Source of the DNA: CAIMMJ01 sp037131955
GTDB lineage: Bacteria; Bacteroidota; Bacteroidia; UBA4408
Assembly: GCA_037131955.1 (NCBI GenBank)
Contig: JBAXQC010000053.1
Location: 1-18,775, forward strand
Length of the DNA stretch: 18,775 nt
Reading direction: 5' to 3'
Shown in pieces: positions 7,143 through 14,086 of this stretch (within the stretch, counting starts at the first letter, position 1; every line of letters starts with the position of its first letter). The position numbers were made by a program, and so were the translations under genes. The notes beneath the pieces were generated by a model that had not been told where the DNA came from, searched no databases, and saw nothing but the letters and a program-made list of their open reading frames with translations.

Positions 7143-8912
7143 CTAAACATACATACTGTCTATTTCTTTTTGGTATTTCTCAGAAATAATTTTTCTTTTA
7201 AATTTTAACGTTGGAGTTAACTCTCCTCCTAAAATAGAAAATTCAGCTGGCAATAAAACTATTTTTTTTATCTGTTCAACGTGGCCAAAATTCTCATTGT
7301 ATTTATTTACTTCTGCGTTTAACAAATCAATTACTTTTTGATTTTTAATAATCTCTTCGTTAGAATTTACATTAATTCCCTGCTTTTGCAACCAGTCTTT
7401 CATAAAAATAAAATTTGGAACAACAAGTCCGCCAGGAAATTTTTGCCCAGCTCCAACCACACAAAATTGTTCTATGTAAATAGATTCTTTCATTTTGTTT
7501 TCTATTGGCTGTGGGGCTACATATTTTCCACCCGAAGTTTTAAAAATTTCTTTTTTTCTATCTGTAATTTTCAAAAATCCTTCTCCATCAATTTCTCCAA
7601 TATCACCGGTATGAAACCACCCATCAATCATTACTTCGGCGGTAGCCTCAGGTTTTTTATAATAACCCATCATTACGTTTGGTCCTTTTACTAATATTTC
7701 TCCATCTTCGGCAATCTTCACCGTTACATCTTCTATCACTTTTCCAACACTTCCAAATTGTGCTCCATTAGGCAATTTAGTATTTACGCTTACTACAGGA
7801 GATGTTTCTGATAGCCCGTAGCCTTCTAACACTGCAATTTGTGCAGCCCAAAAAACTCTGGCTAAACGCGGTTGCAATGGAGCACTTCCAGAAACAATCA
7901 GCTCAACATTTCCGCCAAGAGCTTCTCGCCATTTATTAAAAATTATTTTGTTGGCAATGGACAATTGAAATTCATACCACCACCCATTTTTTTTTGCATG
8001 TTCGTATTTTAATCCTAAATCAACAGCCCAAAAAAACAAAGCCCTTTTTATACCTGTTTGTTCATGACCTTTGGCCATAATTTTATCGTACACTTTTTCT
8101 AATAATCTGGGAACAGTGCTAAATAAATTTGGTTTTACTTCTTTTAAGTTGTCACCAATTTTTTCCATGCTTTCGGCATAGTATATAGAAATTCCAAGAT
8201 ACTGGTACAAATAACCTAACATTCTTTCGTAAACATGGCAAAGAGGCAAAAAAGACAAAGCAGTAGCAGTATTATCTACAGGAACACAAGGTTCACTAGC
8301 CATACAATTACTAATTAAATTCATGTGCGAAAGCATTACTCCCTTTGGAACACCAGTAGTTCCTGAGGTATAAATTAATGTAGCCAAATCAGTAGCTTTT
8401 GTTGCCTTTTTTGCCGCAGCAACTTTTTCGGGTTCAGGATTATTTTTCCCTAAAACTGCTATTTCGCTCCAATGCTTGTAGCCAGCAATCTCATTAAAAG
8501 TATAAATCTCCACTAAACTATTCACTTCATTTTTTATTGCAACTACCTTTTTTAAAATTTCTTCGTCAGAAACAATAATATACTTTGCTTGGCAATCATT
8601 TAAAATATACTTATAGTCAGCAGAGCTAATTGTAGGGTACATAGAAACATGCACAGCACCAATTTGCAACATTCCCATGTCTACAAAATTCCATTCATAT
8701 CTGTTGTTACTTACTGTAGCAATACAATCGCCTTTGCCAATTCCAAGCTTAAGAAAACCATAACTCATAAATTGAACTTGATCATAATATTCTTGGGTAG
8801 AAATTTTTTTCCATTCTCCATTTACCTTAGAACTTAGTGCATCGGGCTTGGGAAATTTTTGAATGTATCTATCGAGGATATCAAATATTCTTGCGTCTTT
8901 ATATTTTTCCAT
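7143..8912 (-). CDS. Long-chain fatty-acid-CoA ligase (FadD/FAA1 type)
   Basis: The enzyme activates fatty acids with ATP and coenzyme A for beta-oxidation or lipid synthesis. The 589 residues cover the whole AMP-forming ligase fold: ATP loop YTSGTTGVPKG (181-191), VPRLLEKVYDKI (267-278) typical of the COG1022 long-chain group, and YGLSETSPV (365-373). The adenine/ribose-binding stretch GWFHTGDIGEIDGEGFLKIT has Asp437, the hinge is DRKKEIFKTSGGK (451-463), and the C-terminal catalytic-lysine region is LTPTLKFKRK (565-574). The length and the lack of a signal peptide fit a cytoplasmic or membrane-associated enzyme. The gene is divergent from the secreted protein gene at 8971 with 58 bases between. 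No exact TAnnTTTG was found for it on the minus strand. Confidence 0.95.
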   Translation of the reverse strand: MEKYKDARIFDILDRYIQKFPKPDALSSKVNGEWKKISTQEYYDQVQFMSYGFLKLGIGKGDCIATVSNNRYEWNFVDMGMLQIGAVHVSMYPTISSADYKYILNDCQAKYIIVSDEEILKKVVAIKNEVNSLVEIYTFNEIAGYKHWSEIAVLGKNNPEPEKVAAAKKATKATDLATLIYTSGTTGVPKGVMLSHMNLISNCMASEPCVPVDNTATALSFLPLCHVYERMLGYLYQYLGISIYYAESMEKIGDNLKEVKPNLFSTVPRLLEKVYDKIMAKGHEQTGIKRALFFWAVDLGLKYEHAKKNGWWYEFQLSIANKIIFNKWREALGGNVELIVSGSAPLQPRLARVFWAAQIAVLEGYGLSETSPVVSVNTKLPNGAQFGSVGKVIEDVTVKIAEDGEILVKGPNVMMGYYKKPEATAEVMIDGWFHTGDIGEIDGEGFLKITDRKKEIFKTSGGKYVAPQPIENKMKESIYIEQFCVVGAGQKFPGGLVVPNFIFMKDWLQKQGINVNSNEEIIKNQKVIDLLNAEVNKYNENFGHVEQIKKIVLLPAEFSILGGELTPTLKFKRKIISEKYQKEIDSMYV

Positions 8913-8929
8913 ACTAATATTGCTATAAT

Positions 8930-8937
8930 TACATTTG
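8930..8937 (+). promoter_or_regulatory. Candidate -7 element deciding the start at 8971
   Basis: TACATTTG is an exact TAnnTTTG match 33 bases before the ATG at 8971. An upstream in-frame TTG at 8935 lies inside this box, so it could not be on the transcript. That supports the ATG, which also places the signal peptide right at the N-terminus. No matching TTG -33 element is seen. Confidence 0.5.
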
Positions 8938-8970
8938 CATAAAATTATAAATTATAGCTTAGTAATCAAC

Positions 8971-9600
8971 ATGAATTATAAAATTTTTTTTTGTACACTA
9001 GTTTTATCTTCAATTTTCTCTCCTGCATTTTCACAAATAAATACAAATTCAAAAGAAAATGATCTTACTGTTGTTCTGCACGAATCTGGTTTAAATAAAT
9101 TAATAAATACGGTTGGTGAAATTAGCGGAGATGGTACTTATGAAATTATGTTCATAAAAAGTAGCTATACTTGGCTATTAAAAAATACTAAAATAGAATT
9201 GATAAAAGATTCGGCAATATTTGAAACTGATGTAGAAATAAAAACAGGATTTGATACGTATTCTGACCATGTAATTGGAACCATGGTAGTAAGTTACAAT
9301 AAAAAGAAAAATGAAATTTCTATTAATCTATTAGATGCAATAGTTCATTTAAGAGCCTCCATACTTGGAAAATCATTTACCATAAAAAAAATTCAACTAG
9401 CAGATTACTTTAAACAAGGATTTGTTTTTGATGGCCCTGCCACTGCAGCAAAAGAAATGAAATTGGCACTGCCCAATGGTACAATTAAAGTAATTGATTC
9501 AAAAATTGACGATGTAAATATTTTTATTGAAGAAAATAAAATTAGAGTTTGCGGAGAATTGTATTTCTTTGAAAAAAAAGTACCCGACACTAAAAAATAA
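8971..9600 (+). CDS. Secreted protein of unknown function, 209 aa
   Basis: The first 22 residues (MNYKIFFCTLVLSSIFSPAF then SQ) are a standard signal peptide. The mature part is mostly beta-strand with alternating polarity: LTVVLHESGLNKLI, YEIMFIKSSYTWLLKNTKIE, FETDVEIKTGF, IGTMVVSYN and EISINLLDAIVHL. It ends in IRVCGELYFFEKK. The opening LTVVLHESGLNKLI followed by long curved strands is reminiscent of periplasmic lipid-binding folds of the DUF1439/TULIP kind. This is a shape impression only; no family motif is recognised. There is no lipobox and no T9SS tail, so a periplasmic protein is likely. It faces the acyl-CoA synthetase gene across a short divergent gap, which makes a lipid link possible but unproven. 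Confidence 0.7.
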   Translation: MNYKIFFCTLVLSSIFSPAFSQINTNSKENDLTVVLHESGLNKLINTVGEISGDGTYEIMFIKSSYTWLLKNTKIELIKDSAIFETDVEIKTGFDTYSDHVIGTMVVSYNKKKNEISINLLDAIVHLRASILGKSFTIKKIQLADYFKQGFVFDGPATAAKEMKLALPNGTIKVIDSKIDDVNIFIEENKIRVCGELYFFEKKVPDTKK

Positions 9601-9621
9601 ACTTATATTTTTAGTTTATTT
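9595..9621. repeat. 9-bp inverted repeat upstream of the Nudix regulator gene
   Basis: AAATAAACT (9595-9603) and AGTTTATTT (9613-9621) form a perfect 9-bp palindrome with a 9-base spacer. It covers the stop codon of the preceding gene and lies 24 bases before the ATG of the NrtR-like regulator. It could be an operator for autoregulation, or a weak AT-only terminator of the upstream gene. No clean T run follows the stem, so the operator reading is slightly preferred. Confidence 0.35.
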
Positions 9622-9645
9622 GTAAAACAAAAATCAAAATAAAAA

Positions 9646-10410
9646 ATGCTGTATTCTAATATTGATAAAAATAAATCTAAGCTTAATCCACACGTTTCTG
9701 TTGATTGTGTGATTTTTGGTTTTGATTTTGATGAACTTAAGGTACTATTAATAGAAAGAGAAAATTTAAGTGTAGAAGGTGGATTATCTATTCGTAATTA
9801 TTCTTTGCCCGGAAATTTAATTAGCGACGATGAAAACTTAGACCAATCTGCAAAAAGGGTGTTGTATGAACTTACCGGACTAACCAATATTTACCTCGAA
9901 CAATTTTATGCCTTTGGAGACCCCGAAAGAGTAAAGAGAAAACAAGACACAGAATGGCTTAAATCTATAAGAGAAGAACCTACGGCAAGAGTTATTACTG
10001 TGGCATATTATTCGTTGGTAAAATTAGATGCCTATTCTCCTACAGCGGCTTCGTTTGCCAAAAAAGCAGAATGGTATCCAATAACAACTATTCCTGCATT
10101 GGCTTTCGACCATAATCATATTGTAAATAAAGCCTTTGAAACACTTAAATCTAAACTCCAATCTCAACCCTTGGGTTTTGAGTTGTTGCCAGAGAAATTT
10201 ACTTTAGGTCAGCTTCAAAAATTGTATGAAATTATTCTAGGAACTGAGCTAGACAAAAGAAATTTTAGAAGAAAAATATTAAATAAAAAAATACTTATTC
10301 CTTTAATTGAAAAACAAAAGGGAGTTCCTCACAAACAAGCCCAACTCTTTATGTTTGATAAGGAAAAGTACGAAGAAGTAAAAAATACGTATTTTGGTTT
10401 TGATTTTTAA
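9646..10410 (+). CDS. NrtR-like Nudix-domain transcriptional regulator
   Basis: The 254 residues have the two-domain build of the NrtR group: an N-terminal Nudix fold (about 15-150) and a C-terminal winged helix (about 180-250). The latter contains FTLGQLQKLYEIILGTELDK and NFRRKILNKKILIPL. The Nudix box at 56-79 is degenerate: in KRVLYELTGL the first glutamate of the usual REUXEE is Val and one of the paired glutamates is Leu. Hydrolysis is therefore unlikely and the domain probably binds an effector such as a sugar or ADP-ribose derivative. From family knowledge, Bacteroidota members regulate sugar or NAD metabolism. The target here is unknown; the adjacent MFS gene, 11 bases or so downstream, is the obvious candidate. 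The palindrome at 9595-9621 is a possible self-operator. Confidence 0.85.
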   Translation: MLYSNIDKNKSKLNPHVSVDCVIFGFDFDELKVLLIERENLSVEGGLSIRNYSLPGNLISDDENLDQSAKRVLYELTGLTNIYLEQFYAFGDPERVKRKQDTEWLKSIREEPTARVITVAYYSLVKLDAYSPTAASFAKKAEWYPITTIPALAFDHNHIVNKAFETLKSKLQSQPLGFELLPEKFTLGQLQKLYEIILGTELDKRNFRRKILNKKILIPLIEKQKGVPHKQAQLFMFDKEKYEEVKNTYFGFDF

Positions 10411-10421
10411 ATCGCAATTGC

Positions 10422-11657
10422 CTGGCACTTTTTAGACCTGATACCCGAGTTTTAAGAATAAAAGATTACCGAAACTTTATTTGTGGTAGGTTTTGTCTAA
10501 CCTTTGCAACAAGAAGCCTTGCTGTGCTTGTTTCTTGGCTGGTGTTCTCTAAAACAAAAAATGAATTTTCTCTTGGTTTATTAGGAATTTCAGAAGCTAT
10601 TCCCTTTTTAGTAACTGCAATATTTGCAGGTGTTGCGGCAGATAATTTTTCAAGAAAAAAAATTATTGTACTTTGTTCAATAGGATATCTATTGTGTTGC
10701 TTATCCTTGTTATTTATATACATTAACTTAGATTTTTTCTACGGTAACTTTGGAATTTTACCCATCTATTTTGTTATATTTATTACCGGAATTGTAAGAG
10801 GATTTTATGCACCTTCGCACGGGGCATTTGCAGCACAATTGGTGCCTAAAGAATTATACATTTATTCTTCTGTATGGAACAGTTTGTCCTTTGGACTTAG
10901 CGTGGTTATTGGGCCAGCCGTTGGTGGTTTAGTTTACGGTTTTTTTGGAATGTTACCAGCTCTACTAATTGTTATAATATTTGCAAGTATTTCTATTTTG
11001 TTTTTTTTGAGCATAAAACCAAGGCCAGTAAATAAAATAAATAATGCCGAGGGAATTTTTGATAAAATAAAACAAGGTTTAAAATTTGTTTTTAAAACTC
11101 AAGAATTAGTAGGTGCTTTTGCTCTAGATATGTTTGCCGTTTTGTTTGGCGGAGCAATAGCTCTGTTGCCTGCTTTTGCAGATAAAATTTTAGATTGTGG
11201 TCCGCAGGGATTAGGTTTTTTGCAAGCTGCTCCGGCAATAGGAGCAATAAGCACTTCGTTTTTCCTAGTTGGAAATCCGGTTAAGAAAAGAGCAGGACTA
11301 AAAATGCTATTTTCTATTGCAATGTTTGGTATTTGTATTATTGGATTTGCTTTGTCTACCAATTATATTTTATCGTTTGTGTGTTTAATGTTTAGCGGAG
11401 TATTTGATGAAGTAAGCGTAGTAGTGCGTAGCACAATTGTGCAGCTGTATGCACCCGAAGAAATGAGAGGAAGAGTAGAATCTGTTAGTAAAATATTTAT
11501 TGGCAGTTCCAATGAAATTGGTGCTTTTGAGTCTGGCACAGCCGCAAGATTTATGGGCCTGGTGCCTTCGGTAGTTTTTGGAGCAACAATAACACTGCTT
11601 GTGGTTGGCATAGCCTACAAAAAATTGCCAAAAATTAAGGATTTAGAGTTTCTGTAG
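10422..11657 (+). CDS. MFS transporter (MFS_3 type), non-canonical start
   Basis: A major facilitator of about 411 residues with some 10-12 membrane helices. It has the loop-2/3 motif GVAADNFSRKK and a late REVES-like loop (APEEMRGRVESVSKIFIG) typical of the MFS_3 group. The first ordinary start in frame is GTG at 10524, which would cut off RIKDYRNFICGRFCLTFATRS. That segment is conserved in this family and contains the first half of helix 1. The frame is open upstream back to a TGA at 10401, and the sequence LALFRPDTRVLRIKDYRNF is clearly homologous-looking. The only near-start codon there is CTG at 10422, 11 bases after the regulator's stop. I therefore place the start at CTG, with translational coupling to the regulator. 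A sequencing error in the start region is the other explanation. The substrate is unknown; sugar or drug export are both possible. Confidence 0.8.
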   Translation: MALFRPDTRVLRIKDYRNFICGRFCLTFATRSLAVLVSWLVFSKTKNEFSLGLLGISEAIPFLVTAIFAGVAADNFSRKKIIVLCSIGYLLCCLSLLFIYINLDFFYGNFGILPIYFVIFITGIVRGFYAPSHGAFAAQLVPKELYIYSSVWNSLSFGLSVVIGPAVGGLVYGFFGMLPALLIVIIFASISILFFLSIKPRPVNKINNAEGIFDKIKQGLKFVFKTQELVGAFALDMFAVLFGGAIALLPAFADKILDCGPQGLGFLQAAPAIGAISTSFFLVGNPVKKRAGLKMLFSIAMFGICIIGFALSTNYILSFVCLMFSGVFDEVSVVVRSTIVQLYAPEEMRGRVESVSKIFIGSSNEIGAFESGTAARFMGLVPSVVFGATITLLVVGIAYKKLPKIKDLEFL

Positions 11658-11788
11658 TAAATAATTGGTAGTCCCTCAAATTCTCTTAAGCTCAATAAAA
11701 TTAATTGACTTGGACGAAGATATGCGATTTTAATCTACCGTTTTTCTGCCCAAATTATTAAAAATATGGCATTTTTTCGGAGCGTTTT

Positions 11789-11941
11789 AAGGCATCATTT
11801 TATCTGCTTATTTTTATGCAGCAAAATGCGGGGGTACCCAAAGGGAAGTTCCCGACTTTAGAAGGGAAATCACCCTTTGGGTCGCAATTTTGTAAGTAAA
11901 AATAATTCCGACGTCAGGAGGAAAAGATAAAATGGAGCCTT
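11789..11941. repeat. Branched imperfect inverted repeat (MITE- or RNA-like)
   Basis: Nested arms pair over 153 bases. From outside in they are: AAGGC with GCCTT (11789-11793 / 11937-11941); ATTTTATCT with AGATAAAAT (11797-11805 / 11925-11933); TTATTTTTA with TAAAAATAA (11808-11816 / 11897-11905); CAAAATGCG with CGCAATTTTG, one base bulged (11822-11830 / 11883-11892); ACCCAAAGGG with CCCTTTGGGT (11836-11845 / 11873-11882); and TTCCC with GGGAA (11849-11853 / 11864-11868). The right side carries an extra 19 bases (11906-11924) that can form a small TTCC/GGAA side stem. This could be a miniature inverted-repeat element, a dispersed intergenic repeat or a structured RNA. No transposase is near. 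Confidence 0.7.
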
Positions 11942-11952
11942 GAATTTTCTTG

Positions 11953-12057
11953 TTTACTTCTTTGTTTCAAGACTACTAAGCGAAGCGCCCTCATGAATTC
12001 CTTAATGAATAAATTTAATGATGAATAAAGAAGTGAATGGGTTTGGGCAAAGCCCAA
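11953..12057. repeat. Second palindromic block downstream of the branched repeat
   Basis: ACTTCTTT (11956-11963) pairs with AAAGAAGT (12027-12034), with partial matching in the flanks. ATGAATAAA occurs twice (12005-12013 and 12021-12029). A tight hairpin TTGGGC-AAA-GCCCAA follows at 12043-12057. No T run follows this hairpin on either strand, so it is not a standard terminator. The block may belong to the same repeat unit as the element at 11789-11941. Confidence 0.4.
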
Positions 12058-12169
12058 TTGAAAAAATGACAAAACGACTTTTTGAGACTCAACTAATTAG
12101 ATTGTAAAAATCTTGAAATTTTTCTAATCATTTAGCACATTTTCTGAGCTAAAGCGTCTTAAAATTCTA

Positions 12170-12177
12170 TATCTTCG
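12170..12177 (+). promoter_or_regulatory. Candidate -7 element for yidC
   Basis: TATCTTCG differs from TAnnTTTG at one position, and the TAnnTTCG form is an accepted near match. It ends 21 bases before the yidC ATG. No TTG -33 box is found at the right distance. Confidence 0.4.
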
Positions 12178-12198
12178 CAAACTTATTTTTTTAAACAC

Positions 12199-14067
12199 AT
12201 GTTAGATAAAAATTACATCACAGGAATCGTTCTCATTTTTGCTATTTTAATTGGATTTTCGGTTTATAATTCTCCATCAGAAGCAGAATTAGCCAAAGCA
12301 AAAAAAACTCAAGACAGCCTAGATTTGGTTGCACTAAAACAGCAGGAAGCAAAAATAAAACTTGCGCCAGATCAAACTTCCTCTCCAACAACAAATCTTA
12401 ATGTATTAAGCGATAGCGCCAAACAACAATTATTAACTGAACAATTTGGCGTTTTTGCTGCACTAAGCTCCGGACAAAATAAAAGTGTTTTTATAGAAAA
12501 TGATTTCATTAAAGTAACGCTGCACACCAAAGGAGCAAGGGTTGCAGATGTAGAACTTAAAAAATACAAAGACTACAAAAAAAATCCACTTCATTTATCC
12601 AATCCCGACTCGTCAAAATTTTCTTTAACATTCCCTGCCCAAAACAGAATTATAAAAACTGATTCGCTATATTTCACGCCATTGCTTAAAGACCTTGGAA
12701 GCAAAAAAATAATTGAGCTCAAAGCCGAAATAAGTCCAACACAGTATATCTTATACAAATATTCATTAGACAAAGAAACTTACAAACTAGATTTTTCTAT
12801 TCAGTTGGCTGGCTTACAAAATATTATTCCATTCAACACCAATCAAATTGAGTTATCTTGGATGGTTAAGGCATTACAACAAGAAAAAAGTAAAAGCAAC
12901 GAGGCCAGCGTTACTTCCATATTCTACACATTTATGGATGGCGAAATGGATAACCTAAGCGAAACGTCAGATGACAAACAAACCATTCAAAACAGAATTA
13001 AATGGGTATCATTTAAGCAAGCATATTTTTGCAGTGCTTTAATTAATCCCAATGGCTTTGAAAAACCTACTGATTTAGAAACCATTGCTTTGGGAGATTC
13101 TTCAAAATTTACAAAACAACTTTCTGCTTCCTTTACGCTGCCCTACAAGCATAATAATTTAGAAACTTACGACATGAGTTTTTATTACGGCCCCAATCAT
13201 CATCAAACATTAAGTGCTTTAGGAGTTGGACTCGAAAAACAAATCAATTTAGGTTGGGGAATTGTTCGTTGGGTAAATCAATATGCAGTAATTCCAATTT
13301 TTAATTTTCTTTCTAGATTTGATTTAAACATGGGAATAGTAATTCTGTTGATGACTATTATTCTAAAAACAGTATTGTTCCCGCTCACCTACAAAGCTTA
13401 TTTGTCTTCTGCAAAAATGAAAGTTCTGAAGCCCGAAATGGACGAGCTAAATGCAAAATATGAAAAAGAAGATCCATTAAAAAAACAACAAGCTGTTATG
13501 GCTTTGTATCGAAAAGCAGGTGTGAATCCCTTAGGAGGCTGTATTCCTATGCTCTTACAATTGCCAATATTGCTTGCCATGTTTAGGTTTTTTCCAACGT
13601 CTATAGAGTTACGTCAAAAGGCATTTTTATGGGCAGACGATTTATCTTCCTACGATACAATACTAAATCTTCCATTTATGATTCCGGTTTATGGAGATCA
13701 TGTAAGTTTATTTACAATTTTAATGACTGTTTCTACAATCATCTATACTAGAATGAACAGCGGACAATTCGCTGGAAACGCTCAAATGGAGCAAATGAAA
13801 TGGATCATGTATTTAATGCCAATTTTATTTATGTTCACATTAAATAGCTATGCTTCTGGTTTAAGTTACTATTACTTTATTGCAAACATGCTCACATTCT
13901 CTATTCAATATGGAATGAAGTTAGCAGTAGACGAAGACAAGATTCACAAAAAAATTCAAGAGAATAAAATTAAACCACAAAACAATAAAAAGTCTAAGTG
14001 GCAACAAAAATTAGAAGATATTCAAAAACAACAAGCACAAATTGCCAAACAAAAAGGCAAGAAGTAA
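12199..14067 (+). CDS. yidC: Membrane protein insertase YidC
   Basis: YidC inserts and folds inner-membrane proteins, alone or with SecYEG. The 622-residue protein has an N-terminal anchor helix (about 5-23), a charged linker, and a long periplasmic P1 beta domain (about 85-345). The conserved Oxa1/YidC core starts near GWGIVRWVNQYAVIPIFNFL. The core shows ILLMTIILKTVLFPLTYKAY followed by the cytosolic helical hairpin (SAKMKVLKPEMDELNAKY). GVNPLGGCIPMLLQLPILLAMF comes next (split here: GVNPLGGCIPML then LQLPILLAMF), and the last helices lie near LMPILFMF and YYYFIANML. Lys390 occupies the groove position that is Arg in the E. coli protein, so the positive charge is kept. The basic, glutamine-rich C-terminal tail (after about 580) is a likely ribosome contact. 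ettA starts 19 bases downstream and is probably co-transcribed. Confidence 0.97.
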   Translation: MLDKNYITGIVLIFAILIGFSVYNSPSEAELAKAKKTQDSLDLVALKQQEAKIKLAPDQTSSPTTNLNVLSDSAKQQLLTEQFGVFAALSSGQNKSVFIENDFIKVTLHTKGARVADVELKKYKDYKKNPLHLSNPDSSKFSLTFPAQNRIIKTDSLYFTPLLKDLGSKKIIELKAEISPTQYILYKYSLDKETYKLDFSIQLAGLQNIIPFNTNQIELSWMVKALQQEKSKSNEASVTSIFYTFMDGEMDNLSETSDDKQTIQNRIKWVSFKQAYFCSALINPNGFEKPTDLETIALGDSSKFTKQLSASFTLPYKHNNLETYDMSFYYGPNHHQTLSALGVGLEKQINLGWGIVRWVNQYAVIPIFNFLSRFDLNMGIVILLMTIILKTVLFPLTYKAYLSSAKMKVLKPEMDELNAKYEKEDPLKKQQAVMALYRKAGVNPLGGCIPMLLQLPILLAMFRFFPTSIELRQKAFLWADDLSSYDTILNLPFMIPVYGDHVSLFTILMTVSTIIYTRMNSGQFAGNAQMEQMKWIMYLMPILFMFTLNSYASGLSYYYFIANMLTFSIQYGMKLAVDEDKIHKKIQENKIKPQNNKKSKWQQKLEDIQKQQAQIAKQKGKK

Positions 14068-14086
14068 TTAATCTAAATTTAAAAAA

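Larger units (their letters stand above)
11658..12198. other. 541-base non-coding region rich in palindromes
   Basis: No coding frame of note is present between the MFS gene and yidC. The first 130 bases are AT-rich spacer with no T-tailed hairpin after the MFS stop. The centre holds the branched inverted repeat at 11789-11941, and then a looser palindromic block at 11953-12057. The last 140 bases contain the yidC promoter candidate. The GC-rich core at about 11826-11885 stands out from the AT-rich flanks. Confidence 0.7.

Noticed and set aside
8935..8970. TTG at 8935 as the start of the secreted protein
   Set aside because: The TTG lies inside an exact -7 promoter box, and the extra 12 residues would sit in front of a clean signal peptide starting at 8971.
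10524..11657. GTG at 10524 as the MFS start
   Set aside because: It would remove conserved N-terminal sequence and half of the first membrane helix, which continue upstream in the same open frame.
12043..12057. TTGGGC-AAA-GCCCAA hairpin as a terminator
   Set aside because: The stem is tight but neither strand has a following T run, and it lies nearly 400 bases past the nearest stop.
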